Counted from the first letter of the stretch, positions 11,433-23,022 are shown. The stretch is DNA of 64,000 bases from Mimachlamys varia (GCA_947623455.1 OX392532.1:1-64000); one strand, 5' to 3'. Program-made: numbers and translations. Notes: a model not told the origin generated them from the letters alone.

Positions 11433-11480
11433 CCTAACCCTAACCCTAACCCTAACCCTAACCCTAACCCTAACCCTAAA
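11433..11480 (+). repeat. Short interstitial telomeric array (CCCTAA)8
   Basis: Eight CCCTAA repeats in the same direction as the large array are followed by AAAATGTCATTAGGG and then the inverted arm. Confidence 0.95.
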
Positions 11481-11487
11481 AATGTCA

Positions 11488-14145
11488 TTAGGGTTATCAT
11501 CTTTGGGATTTTTGTAACCAAAACCTGCAATTATGTAACCGAAAGCCGCAATTATGTAACCTTTTCAAAACGCCTATGTAACCTTTTATGCAACGTGTAA
11601 CCTTAGATGCAATTATGTAACCTTTTGCTTCAATTATGTAACCTTTACCTTCTATAATGTACCCTTTTACTTCTATAATGTAACTGCAATTATGTAACCT
11701 TTTGCGCAAGTAACCAAAGTGAACTTTTCGTTTTTGAACCGTTATGTCATGTCGATAAAGGATTAAATTCTGCCTTTTTTTCACTTGACCCTATAATTTT
11801 CGGACTTTTAGAAAAAAAGTTATTAACGTTCAAAGGCGAATTGGTTACACTTTTTACAACGCCGCGGTTAAGTACAATTTTAATTTGATTTCAGTTTAAT
11901 TTGTGATAAAAAGCTAAAATCCCATTAGTACTAGATTCCTATATTGTTTTTTGCTGGAAAAATGTCTTTGAACACCTAACCCCGAGCTCATTTCCAATTG
12001 GTTACATAATTGCACCATAAGGTTACACGCCCAAGATCTAAATGTTTTTTAGGTCATTTATAGGGCTAGGGTTAGGCTTTAAATTGCATAAATCTTTAGA
12101 ACTTTGATGACCGGAAATATTAAAAAAAGAATTAAGAAAATAGACCTTCAGAAGCTCAAGTTATGAATTGTGGAATTGTTTTGTCCTAAGGATAGGTACA
12201 CTATTAAATTTTTTCCAAACAGGTTTATGCAATTCTGTTCGGTTTTTTGTATTAATTCCATCGGGACATCATAAATGTAGCAGAAAATGAAGGAAAGTTT
12301 GATTTATTTACACTTTCTTAATTGTAGTGTAGCCATATGTACCAAGTCAAGGTACCAATTTATACCCCCCTCAAATTAAATGGCAATTTATTCCGGTATC
12401 CTCGCACTTATCAAGACAAACTATATATCGTTGGAAAGGGCATTAAATTTGCTTTAAAACGACATATTTTTTTTAGCTAAACATTACAGGACTTTTGACG
12501 AAATTTGACTTGAAACATGCCCCCCATGCTGGTTTTAGGGCCCTTTTTTAAATTCAACCAAAAAAATATAAAACATTAAAAATAATTTTTTTTCGCTTGA
12601 TAAAGTGATAGAGAATGATAAAATTAATCAAAATAAGCTATTACACATTTAATTGTTGCAATATTAAAGGTTGTAGAATTTTTTTAAATTGTCCAAAAAA
12701 TGGTGTCGTGCACCCTATAAGTGAATTGGTTACATAATTGCAACCCTCAGGGTTAGAGTTACCTTCATCATAAGAATAGGATATAATGTTTAAATTTGAA
12801 AGATCACGTTATATTTATGTGAAACAAACTTTATTTTCCAGAATTACAGTGATATTAAGTCTAGCCCTGAGGGGGTGCAATAATGTAACCAATTCAAAAA
12901 GGTTACATAATTGCACACTCTCAGGGTTAGACATAGAGACATTAAAATGCTTATTTTAAACCAATAATAATTCATTTTAAATGTTTTTATTGAAATTTAT
13001 CATTGAAAGAAGACATTAATATACACAATCATAGTAAAATGTGAGTCATTCAGAATGTACTTGTTAAGTAATGGTAATATATAAGAGCAAGTTCTTGCAT
13101 GTGTTCATGTTATATTTATTTTCAGTTAATTTAACCTAACCCTGGCGGTTCATTTAAGGCAGAAATTTTCGTACTTGTAAAATATCTATTCTACAATACT
13201 AAAATATACAACATTATGAATATTACACGAATCACATTATTCCATAGATTTTCGTTGTCTATCATAAATAGATAAACATTGTAGGAACATATTCAAATTT
13301 GTTTATTTATTATTTATTTGATGCAATGTAATTGAATAGGGGCACAATGTTTCGTAGCATATATGACTTGATTCTTCCAGAATTAGAAATGGTTTTATTT
13401 TAGTTAGAAATACACGTTTATAGTTTTATTTATTACTGATTTAGACTGATATTCTAAATGTTCAAAAACACTGTTATATATCAAAATTGGAGGGTATCAA
13501 TTTTGGAATCGAATTAAAAGCAGTTCGTTCTTTGTGACTTGAACCACAAAATACATTATTTCTCTGTTTACCAGTTAATTTTATAGGAAATGAACGTATT
13601 TCAATCAAACTTTGACTGATTTTGGAAAAAAAGTTACATAATTGCGAACCCCCAGGGTTAGGTGAAAAAAAAGCAATTTCTAGACTTTAAACGCTTTTCT
13701 ATAACCTGCGCTTCACGTACTTTCTGTAGATATAAACACTATCCGAAAAGAAAGAAAAAAGTTTTTTTCCCAACTTTTTTTTGTAAGGCATATACCCACA
13801 AGGGATTAGTTACGTAATTGCATCCCTCCAGGGTTAGAGTTTTTATTTATTTTCCTAAGACGTAACTTTGTGGAGAGCTAGAATAAATCAAATGGAAAGT
13901 ATTCCGCTCTTATATTTAGAAAATAAACGAACTTAACACCTAACCCCAGGCGAAATTTCGAATTGGTTACATGATTTTAAATGCTTATATTTTGGTCAAT
14001 ATTTAACTTTTCGGAAACAGTTTCCACCTATTTTGCATTATCTCGAACGTCTTGAGATAATAGAAAAAGATTTTTGTCGGAATATCATCGCATAAAGATT
14101 TTTTGAGATTCTCAACCCTCAGTCGACACATACTGAATTGGTTAG
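11488..14145 (-). repeat. Right arm of the large inverted duplication
   Basis: Minus-strand copy of 4923-6858, near-identical wherever compared. It carries 723 extra bp (12,915-13,637). At its outer end the matching stops at GGTTA (14,141-14,145): the left arm continues CATAATTGC and this arm continues with GGGTTAGGG repeats. Confidence 0.93.
12915..13637. other. 723-bp segment present only in the right arm
   Basis: The segment lies between two direct copies of ATAATTGC (12,907-12,914 and 13,638-13,645), each the tail of a GTTACATAATTGC site. In the left arm the two ATAATTGC copies are adjacent. The segment is AT-rich with no ORF of note. Its terminal CAGGGTTAGAC completes a hairpin, which suggests that the left arm lost it. 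Confidence 0.75.
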
Positions 14146-14187
14146 GGTTAGGGTTAGGGTTAGGGTTAGGGTTAGGGTTAGGGTTAT
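14141..14187 (-). repeat. Short telomeric array in inverted orientation (TTAGGG)7
   Basis: Seven TTAGGG repeats run opposite to the other two arrays. The array starts exactly at the GGTTA of a former 15-mer site and passes directly into ATCATCTTTGGG, the telomere-adjacent sequence also seen at 6,830-6,848. Confidence 0.95.
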
Positions 14188-14310
14188 CATCTTTGGGATT
14201 TTTGTAACCAAAACCTGCAATTATGTAACCGAAAGCCGCAATTATGTAACCTTTTCAAAACGCCTATGTAACCTTTTATGCAACGTGTAACCTTAGATGC
14301 AATTATGTAA
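14187..14310 (-). repeat. Third copy of the telomere-adjacent cluster
   Basis: This matches 11,493-11,620 and, inverted, 6,720-6,846. After GCAATTATGTAACCTTTT it switches from the cluster sequence into the 347-bp satellite (CGAATTGGTTAC...), so the junction lies within a shared site. Confidence 0.9.
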
Positions 14311-16090
14311 CCTTTTCGAATTGGTTACATAATTGCAGTGCATCGCGGTTAGAGGTATACAAGTAAAATCTTCCAAGAAAAAGAACGGAAAGCATTTAAT
14401 AATACTTATTTTAAACAAATTCAATCGACAATACACATATATTTCTTTTGAAAATGCTAACCCTGAAGGGTTGCAATTATGTAACCAATTGAAAAGGTTA
14501 CATAATTGCAACCCCTCAGGGTTAGGTGATATAATTGTGAAATGTATTATTTTGAGAGAGAATATTTCCAATTAAATCCTTTTAAAATGTTTTATAATAA
14601 AAAGGATGCATAATAGACATTAAAAGTACCTAACCGCGATGCGGTGCAATTGTGTAACCTTTTCGAATTGGTTACATAATTGCAGTGCATCGCGGTTAGA
14701 GATAGAGAAGTAAATTATTCTAAGAAAAACAACGTAAAACATTTAAGTATACTTTTTTGTAACATATTCAAATGAAATTACACAAATATTTATGTTGAAA
14801 ATTCTAACCCTGAAGGGTTGCAATTATGTAACCAATTGAAAAGGTTACATAATTGCAACCCCTCAGGGTTAGGTGATATAATTGTGAAATGTATTATTTT
14901 GAGAGAGAATATTTCCAATTAAATCCTTTTAAAATGTTTTATAATAAAAAGGATGCATAATAGACATTAAAAGTACCTAACCGCGATGCCGTGCAATTAT
15001 GTAACCTTTTCGAATTGGTTACATAATTGCAGTGCATCGCGGTTAGAGGTATACAAGTAAAATCTTCCAAGAAAAAGAACGGAAAGCATTTAATAATACT
15101 TATTTTAAACAAATTCAATCGACAATACACATATATTTCTTTTGAAAATGCTAACCCTGAAGGGTTGCAATTATGTAACCAATTGAAAAGGTTACATAAT
15201 TGCAACCCCTCAGGGTTAGGTGATATAATTGTGAAATGTATTATTTTGAGAGAGAATATTTCCAATTAAATCCTTTTAAAATGTTTTATAATAAAAAGGA
15301 TGCATAATAGACATTAAAAGTACCTAACCGCGATGCGGTGCAATTGTGTAACCTTTTCGAATTGGTTACATAATTGCAGTGCATCGCGGTTAGAGATAGA
15401 GAAGTAAATTATTCTAAGAAAAACAACGTAAAACATTTAAGTATACTTTTTTGTAACATATTCAAATGAAATTACACAAATATTTATGTTGAAAATTCTA
15501 ACCCTGAAGGGTTGCAATTATGTAACCAATTGAAAAGGTTACATAATTGCAACCCCTCAGGGTTAGGTGATATAATTGTAAAATGTATTATTTTGAGAGA
15601 GAATATTTCCAATTTAATGCTTTTAAAATGTTTTATAATAAAAAGGATGCATAATTGACATTAAAAGCACCTAACCGCGATGCCGTGCAATTATGTAACC
15701 TTTTCGAATTGGTTACATATTTTCAGTGCATCGCGGTTAGAGATAAGGAAGTAAATTATTGTAAGAAAAACAACGTAAAACATTTAAGTATACTTATTTG
15801 TAACATATTCAAATGAAATTACACAAATATTTATGTTGAAAATGTTAACCCTGAAGGGTTGCAATTATGTAACCAATTCAAAAAGGTTACATAATTGCAA
15901 CCCCTCAGGGTTAGATGAAATAAGAGTTAAACGTTCAGTTTTTAATATGAATATTTCAATTTAAATGCTACAAAGGCATTTTATCGTTAAAAGAATGCAC
16001 ATTAGCCATTATGAGGACCTAACCGCAATGCAGTGCAAATATGTAACCTTTTTGAATTGGTTACATAATTGCACCTGATCGCGGTTAGAG
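14311..16090 (-). repeat. 347-bp hairpin satellite, inverted array
   Basis: These are the same units as 1-1770, read on the minus strand, with five-plus copies at 347-bp spacing. Units become more diverged towards 16,090. Small ORFs here duplicate those of the left array on the other strand. Confidence 0.93.
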
Positions 16091-17880
16091 GTATTGAAGT
16101 GAAATATAGCAAGAAAAACAGCGGAAAACATTTAATTATACTTATCTGTAACATATTCAACCGAAATTATAAAGATGTTATTGTTGAAAATGCTAACCCT
16201 GAAGGGTGGCAATTATGTAACCAAATTCAAAAAGGTTACATAATTGCATTTCTAACCCTGGCCTCGCGAGATCTCGCGAAGTTCAGGGGGAATAATCCTA
16301 ACCGCGGCCTATGCAATTATGTAACCAATTGAAAAGGTTACATAATTGCAATATCCTTTCAAATCATAAGGGTTAGATTTTTTCAAAATAAACCTACAAA
16401 ATAAAAAACACAGTCTATTCTGTTCTGATTTCCTTTATTTATTCGTGCATTTGTATCGTCAAAAATACCAATATTTAACCTAACCCTTACCCATTGCAGT
16501 TATGTAACCAATTCAAAAATGATAATTTTCAAAATTTTCATTCGAAATATTTTTATACTTGTAATAGATGCAGACTTCTGATTTTTTGTGTCAAATATCT
16601 TGAGATGTGATGCTTTCATTCTGCAAAATTACATTCTGGAAAATGTCTATAATTAGTGTCAAAGTTAGGGTCAAAGTTGGTGAAAATATGTAACTTTTTT
16701 GTTCAGGGTTAGCATTTCCCATGCTCGAATCTCTACGAAACTATGAAAAATGAGTTTCCCGTCGTTTTTCTATCGAAAATATGTATTTGGATATAAAAAA
16801 ACACCTAACACAAAAAAGTTTTTTTGGCCAAAATCGACACTTTGAAAGTGCCGTAACTTTTTTGTTTTTTGAGTTTTTAAAACAAATAATCGATATAATT
16901 TGGGTATTTGGAAGTTCTTTTAGCTTGCAAAATTACAAAACGATATCTTACAGATAAAGTATGATTTCAATGGTCTGAAATATCGATATTTTGGCTTGTT
17001 TTTTGGTCGCGTAAACTACATTATAACTTTGTCATTTCGACACCTAAGAACTTTTGCTTTCTAATGTAGTTAGAACATTTATTTCCGGACAATCTAACCA
17101 AAAGGCACATTAAAAACTGCACTGGTTCGAAAAATATGGAAATGCAAATAAAGAGGGGGCCAATTGGTTACATAATTGCACCTTTTCAGACCCTAACCCT
17201 AAGATGAAGGAATGAGTATTTCTTAACCAAAAACTGTTATAAACTAGTTCCAACCTTTTTCTTTCCGACGCTATATGGCATTTTAAAATATCTGAACTTT
17301 ACTAAGTGTAATTAGCTTTCTCGCATGTCATATTTTTGCAATTATGTAACCTTTTGGTGTCAAAATTTTCAACCTTTCAAACTCGATTTTTACAAGGAAA
17401 AAAGCCCTGAGGAAGAATCTAGAGTTGAAAATCTATTAGATCTTGCCTCCAAAAACGCGGCACAGCAAATATTTTGCAAAAATATTGAGTAATGAATTTT
17501 TTATGAACAAAACACCAACTTTGCAGATTGAGGGTTCGGGCGGTCGACTGACCCTATATATCCCCGACCTAACTTTTTTGTTCCTCAATTTTTCTCGCTG
17601 AAAATTAGCAGGGGGTTAGAACTAATTCTTAGATATTGTTAGGGGGTTAGGCTAACCCCCTGGAAAACCGAAGAAATATTTTCTAACCCCCTTTTAGAAA
17701 AGGGGGGTGCAATTTGGTAACCTTTTCGAGGTTTTTCAAGAAAAAAAGTCTTTTCGAATTTTCGTATCCGGACAATTTTTCCAACATATGTTCGGCGGCC
17801 ACAAATACATGTTCCAAAACATTTTCAATAATGTCGAAACAATATTTCTTTCTAACCCTGGCGAAATACAAAGTGTAACT
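16091..17880. other. Degenerate subtelomeric DNA with sparse sites, no gene
   Basis: Single or paired 15-mer sites occur near 16,195-16,245, 16,305-16,350, 17,160 and 17,335. A perfect 16-bp palindrome TCGCGAGATCTCGCGA lies at 16,264-16,279 within a decayed hairpin. A perfect hairpin of AGGGGGTTAG and its complement is at about 17,641-17,661. No coding signal is seen. Confidence 0.6.
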
Positions 17881-17908
17881 TATTGTCCTAATCATGATGC
17901 TAATTTAA

Positions 17909-18298
17909 CTGATAACCTGCCAAAAATGCCAAATCCAATATGTAGGACAAACCACTTTGACTATCAGAGACAGATTCACCCGTCACCGTTTCGATATTAG
18001 ACACAAAATCGACAAACCCGTATCGAATCACTTTAATCAGACGGACCACGATTTAGAACATGTTCGAATCATACCAATAGAACAAGTTTCGAGCCATTCA
18101 CAATTAGACGAACGCGAACAATTTTGGATTGACAAACTTCAGAGCATGACACCAAACGGTATTAATGAAAAGTACGTCTCCAACAACAACATCTTACCAT
18201 TCGTTATCACCTACAATTCGACAGCCAATGTAGTGAGTGGAAAGTTTAGAAATCATTACAAAGAATTACAGTCCAACAATCAAGATGTTTGTTTTTAA
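17909..18298 (+). pseudogene. Penelope-like element GIY-YIG endonuclease remnant
   Basis: The frame reads LITCQKCQIQYVGQT, then LTIRDRFTRHR, KPVSNHFN and EQFWIDKLQS, and stops at 18,296. This is the order of the GIY-YIG nuclease that forms the C-terminus of Penelope-like retroelements: the YVG core, an RDRF-x-xH helix, an HFN box, and a Glu-Trp helix. The preceding CxxC fits the zinc-binding insert of that family. A TAA at 17,906-17,908 sits where a Tyr of the usual VVYLITC would be. No reverse-transcriptase sequence is found upstream, so the copy is 5'-truncated. It is followed within ~110 bp by degenerate telomere-like repeats. Confidence 0.82.
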
Positions 18299-18403
18299 AC
18301 ACAAACTAGTAACTGCTTATCGCATAAACAAAACACTTACAAGACATGGTGGTTCGTAGTAGACTTAAGGCAGGCTTATAGACTCTTAGGCCAGTGCAAA
18401 AGG

Positions 18404-18445
18404 GATTAAACCCTAATCCCTAACCCTAGACCTAACCCTAACCAT
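18404..18445 (+). repeat. Degenerate telomere-like tract
   Basis: TAAACCCTAATCCCTAACCC, CTAGACC and TAACCCTAACC follow one another just downstream of the Penelope remnant. Confidence 0.6.
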
Positions 18446-18469
18446 TTGTGTATACAAGTTTTTGCGTCT

Positions 18470-19800
18470 TTCAGAAGTATGGATATCCAGCATCTAAATT
18501 TCGTGCCAAAATTGAAAAAGTTTTATACTGTCCCAATAATATTGATAAAATACAACAGCTATCCCGTCCTCACCAGGTAATTTATATTTTTTCATTTGAT
18601 ATATACATTTTGTTATTTCTTCTTTTGTAATGTTTCTTTCCATAAAGATTTTTTGCTCTTCGGTCATTTTTTTCTACATTTCCGAGCAAAGTATTTGCGG
18701 CATCTCTGTCCAAACCTTCAGATATAAATAGTTTTTTTTTATAAAATTTCTTTTGTTCTGATCAAATCGTATCGATTCCTTCTTTATAGTTACCCTCATC
18801 AGCTTTTATTCTATACCACACATTTTCATCAACTCTCTTTTCTTCTAAATCAAAAAAAAATTACGAGAGAAGTTCCATGATCCTCAAACTCTTGAATTCA
18901 AGAGCGAATTCTATACCATCTGCTTTTTGTCTGTAATATAATTTTATTTCTTTGCTTAATTTATCGAAATCACTATTATTATCTTGATTATCAGATTTGC
19001 TCAATTCCTCAAGTTCCCTTTTTGATGTCGTTCTCTTTCCTATTTATATTTTTGAAACAAGAATAGTAAGTTATTTTATTTTTCTTCTAAATAAAAAAAA
19101 AATAAAATAACGAGAGAAGTTCCATGATCCTCAAACTCTTGAATTCAAGAGCGAATTCTATACCATCTGCTTTTTGTCTGTAATATAATTTTATTTCTTT
19201 GCTTAATTTATCGAACTCACTATTATTATCTTGATTATCAGATTTGCTCAATTCCTCAAGTTCCCTTTTTGATGTCGTTCTCTTTCCTATTTATATTTTT
19301 GAAACAAGAATAGTAAGTTATTTTATCTTTATTTTTTGAATCTCCAACCAATCACCTTGGTCTCTGAATTTATGTTTTTCTGATTTCCAGAATGTTTCAA
19401 ACATGCTTTTGAAAGTATCATATTCTATTGTCGAAACGTTCATCTTCCAAATTCCAGGTCCCGATTTGACTTCTTCTTTAAGCTCTATAGAAACAAAATA
19501 ATATTCGCTAAAAATACACGGAACAATTTTTGCAGATGTAACTTCATGACTTGATAATATATAATTAATTCTAGATTTTGATTTACCTCCTCTGAAGGTA
19601 AATTCTGTTTTTGCAGGATTTCGCAATCTCCATATATCTTTCAATTCAGACGTCTCAATTAACTCTTTAAGCTGTTGTGTTGTCGGGTCGTCTTTCCGGG
19701 ATGACGGTATACGGTCCAACATTTTATATTTAAAAGAAAGTTTTTGCTCTCCGCACTTACATTCGGTGCATATAATTTAACCAAATTAAATCTCTTGTTA
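18470..19800 (-). pseudogene. Decayed LINE (APE endonuclease / reverse transcriptase)
   Basis: Reading leftwards on the minus strand: an AP-endonuclease part (VKLYAPNVSAES; SRINYILSSHEV; GPGIWKMNVST), then the linker before the reverse transcriptase (EFEDHGTSLVIFFDLEEKR), then the start of the RT domain (LPGEDGIAVVFYQYYWDSIK). This is the ORF2 order of L1/Tx1-type non-LTR retrotransposons. The conserved GDFN box is missing, there are at least three frame changes, and in-frame stops occur (TGA near 18,763 and TAG at 18,494-18,496). The RT is cut short. The longest open piece is 19,318-19,722. A 247-bp internal tandem duplication lies within it. Confidence 0.85.
18865..19330. repeat. 247-bp tandem duplication inside the LINE
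   Basis: The stretch beginning GAGAGAAGTTCCATGATCC occurs at 18,865 and again at 19,112 and continues nearly identical to GAACAAGAATAGTAAGTTATT-type ends. It arose after insertion of the LINE, because both copies keep the same LINE sequence. Confidence 0.88.
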
Positions 19801-20222
19801 TAGCGCACTCCAATAGCCTACCGCCGTTGTCACCTTAATTCTCTGTAATATTTTTCTAAATTAATGTAGAGGCAGAAGGGTCAGGTGCGTAAATCCCCTT
19901 TATTTCATGAATTTAAAGTACGAGTAATAAAATGAAAAAATATGCTTTTGCTAACTTATAATTTACGTATTACAACGTAGTGTTTACATACAAATGGTCA
20001 TTATAAACAATAAACGAGTACAGCAAAAGTCAACTTGCTTCATTTAATATTCCAGACATAATGCCTTCAGTTATCAATATCTTGTGTGAAAAAAAAATTT
20101 GCAATGCGTAGTGCACAAAGCAAGCAACATGTTTTTATTATTATTATTATTTTAAACTTTTTGTTTTCTGAATCCCGGAATTGGTTAAAAGTCTATCTCG
20201 TACTCTATCTTGATATATTAAG
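19801..20222. other. No feature recognised
   Basis: AT-rich sequence with no convincing ORF or repeat. Confidence 0.5.
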
Positions 20223-20224
20223 TA

Positions 20225-20724
20225 CAGTCAAACCTCGATTAATCGAACTTCGATGATTCGAATTTCTCAATGTGTCGAACTTTTGGCAAAGTCAGATTTG
20301 TTTCATTATATAACACTATTAATTTACTTTTCATGAATCGAACTTCTATGAATCGAATTTATCACTGTGTCGAAGTTTTAATCTGACCCGTTCGTTACGA
20401 AAATATTAAAAAGTACAACTAATAAATCGAAGTGAAATTTTTACCTGCTTTGAAAATTAAGTTGACAAACAAAAAAATCTTACAAGATTACACCACGTTA
20501 CATAAATTACAGTGTGTATTTTAGTATACTATTCTTTATAAATGTGAATCTACAATTTTTAGCCTGTGTTACGTTACACTAGAACCGCATCGGTTCTTCT
20601 TATGTACAGTACATAATATATATATACATATACATGTCGATGTTCAATATTCATGTGTCGAAGTCCCGATGTTTCGAAGTTTTTACGACGGTCCCGCAAA
20701 ATTCGAAACATCGAAGTTTGACTG
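20225..20724. mobile_element. 500-bp pogo/Tigger-like MITE
   Basis: The ends are CAGTCAAACCTCG and its near-complement ATCGAAGTTTGACTG, flanked by TA on both sides (20,223-20,224 and 20,725-20,726). TTCGA-rich words repeat inward at both ends. CAGTCAAACCTC-type termini with TA duplications are typical of non-autonomous pogo/Tigger (Tc1-mariner) elements. It has no transposase frame. Confidence 0.85.
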
Positions 20725-20759
20725 TAGATCGTTATCATGGGTAATCAACACAGCGTTAT

Positions 20760-22508
20760 CATTTCAGGTTAAATAGGGAATTATTCAGAATGCTATTAAG
20801 GGAGGGTCATCAGACCATTATCATAAGAAAATACACAGAACGGTATTTGGGGATATTCCCTGGAATTTTATCGTGAGAAAATACACAGAACATTATTTAG
20901 GGATATTAACAGGTATTTCATCATAGGAGAATACACAGAACGGTATTAGGGTTATTAAAATGAACTTTATCATAGAAGAATACACAGAACGTCATTTAGG
21001 GTTATTAATAGGATTTTAACATAGGAGAATACACAGAAAGGTATTTAATGATATTCACTAGAATTTTATCATGGGAGAATAAGCAGAACACAATTGAGAG
21101 ATATTCATTAAAACTTTATCATAGCAGAAAACACTGAACACTATTGAGAGATATTCACTAGAATTTTATCATAGCAGAAAACAGAGAACACTATTGAGCT
21201 TCATTCGTTAGAATTTTATCATAGGAGAATACAACGAACACTATTGAGGGATAATCATTAGAACTTTGTCATAGCAGAAAACACAGAACACAATTGAGGG
21301 CTATTCATTAGAACTGTATCATAGGAGAATACACAGAACGGTATTTAGGGTTATTGATAGGATTTTACCAAAGGAGAATAAACAGAACGGCATTTAGGGT
21401 TATTAATAGGATTTTACCAAAGGAGAATAAACAGAACGGCAATTCAATAGAATTTTATCATAGAAGAATGGTCAGAACGGTATTTAGGGATATTCAATAT
21501 AATTTTATCATAGGAGAATACACAGAACACAATTGAGGGATATTCAATAGAACTTTATCATAGAAGAATACATTGAACACTGTTGAGGGATATTCAATAG
21601 AACTTTATCATAAGAGAACACACAGAACACATTTGAGGGATATTCAAACTTTATCATAGGAGAATACATAGAACATTGTTGAGAGATATTCATTAGAATT
21701 TTATCATGGGAGAATACGCAGAACACTATTGAGGGATATTCATCAGAACTTTATCATAGAAGAATGCACAGAACGGTATTTAGGGATATCCAATAGAATT
21801 TTATCATAGGAGAATACACAGAACACTGTTGAGAGATATTCATTAGAACTTTATCATAGGAGAATACATAAGACATTGTTGAGAGATATTCATTAGAACT
21901 GTATCATAGGAAAATACATAGGACATTGTTGAGAGATATTCATTAGGATTTTATCATAGGAGAATACACAGAACACTGTTGAGAGATATTCATTAGAACT
22001 TTATCATAGGAGAATACATAAGACATTGTTGAGAGATATTCATTAGAACTGTATCATAGGAAAATACATAGGACATTGTTGAGAGATATTCATTAGGATT
22101 TTATCATAGGAGAATACACAGAACACAACTGCAATATATTCATTAGAACTTTATCATATTAGAATACAGAAAACACTGTTGAGGGATATTCATTAAAACT
22201 TTATCATAGCAGAAAACACTGAACACTATTGAGCTTCATTCGTTAGAATTGTATCATAGGAGAATACAACGAACACTATTGAGGGCTATTCATTAGAACT
22301 TTATCATAGGAGAATACACAGAAAGGTATTGAGAGATATTCACTAGAATTTTATCATATTAGAATACATAGAACACTATTGCGTGTTAATCATTAGAACT
22401 TTATCATCGGAGAATACGCAGAACACAATTGCGATATATTCATTAAAACTTAATCATCAGAGAATACACAGAACACAATTAAGGGATATTCATTAGAATT
22501 TTATCATA
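20760..22508. repeat. 50-bp minisatellite, left part
   Basis: About 35 units of a 50-bp repeat, with the core TTATCATAGGAGAATACACA recurring for example at 21,801 and 21,851. Units are diverged, and several two- and three-unit blocks are recent duplications (21,800-22,110). Confidence 0.93.
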
Positions 22509-23022
22509 TAGGGATTGAACGGCGTTTTTTAATTTTCATGCCGGTATGAATGCAAAGCGGTTACATCCATATTGCATGATGCCCGCTAGGGCTTCATGGT
22601 CAATATGGATGTAACCGATTTGCATTCATACCGGCATGAAAATTAAACAACGCCGTTCAATTCATATATTTACATTTTTACTACTGAACAATTGTCTAAT
22701 TTATTTTCTTATTTATTGAACAACTGGTTAATCAACTGCGTTTGTTATTGCGCCGTCCTTTAAACGAAAAAGGCGGCACAGCCATAATTTGGGTAAAATT
22801 GGCGCCAATAATCTACCGTAGTTATTTGAACGTTTGACGCGGGGGCCTTCTCCATGTTATCCGAAGCGGAGCCATAAGACTCCAATTGAACAAGACTAAT
22901 ATATTACGTCATAAGTAATTCACGTGAATGGATGTATTCATACTGTATTCATGATGTATTCATAGTCTAGTGTTTGTTGTTTTCAGTTGGTATGTTCATA
23001 TAGAGAAGAAACAATCAGAATG
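22509..23022. mobile_element. ~515-bp insertion splitting the 50-bp minisatellite
   Basis: The minisatellite stops after TTATCATA and resumes with ATAGGAGAATACACAG. The insert begins with a foldback element and continues with unique sequence that has no ORF of note. Confidence 0.7.
22515..22660. mobile_element. Foldback MITE
   Basis: The ends TTGAACGGCG and CGCCGTTCAA start arms of roughly 60 bp that pair through GGTTACATCCATATTG and CAATATGGATGTAACC. The loop is short and carries CCCGCTAGGGCTTCATGG. It is non-coding. Confidence 0.88.

Noticed and set aside
18448..18630. A plus-strand exon-like stretch with CTTTCAG and CCAGGTAAT flanks
   Set aside because: The minus strand reads a LINE reverse-transcriptase start (LPGEDGIAVVFYQYYWD) through the same bases, so the splice-like signals are chance.
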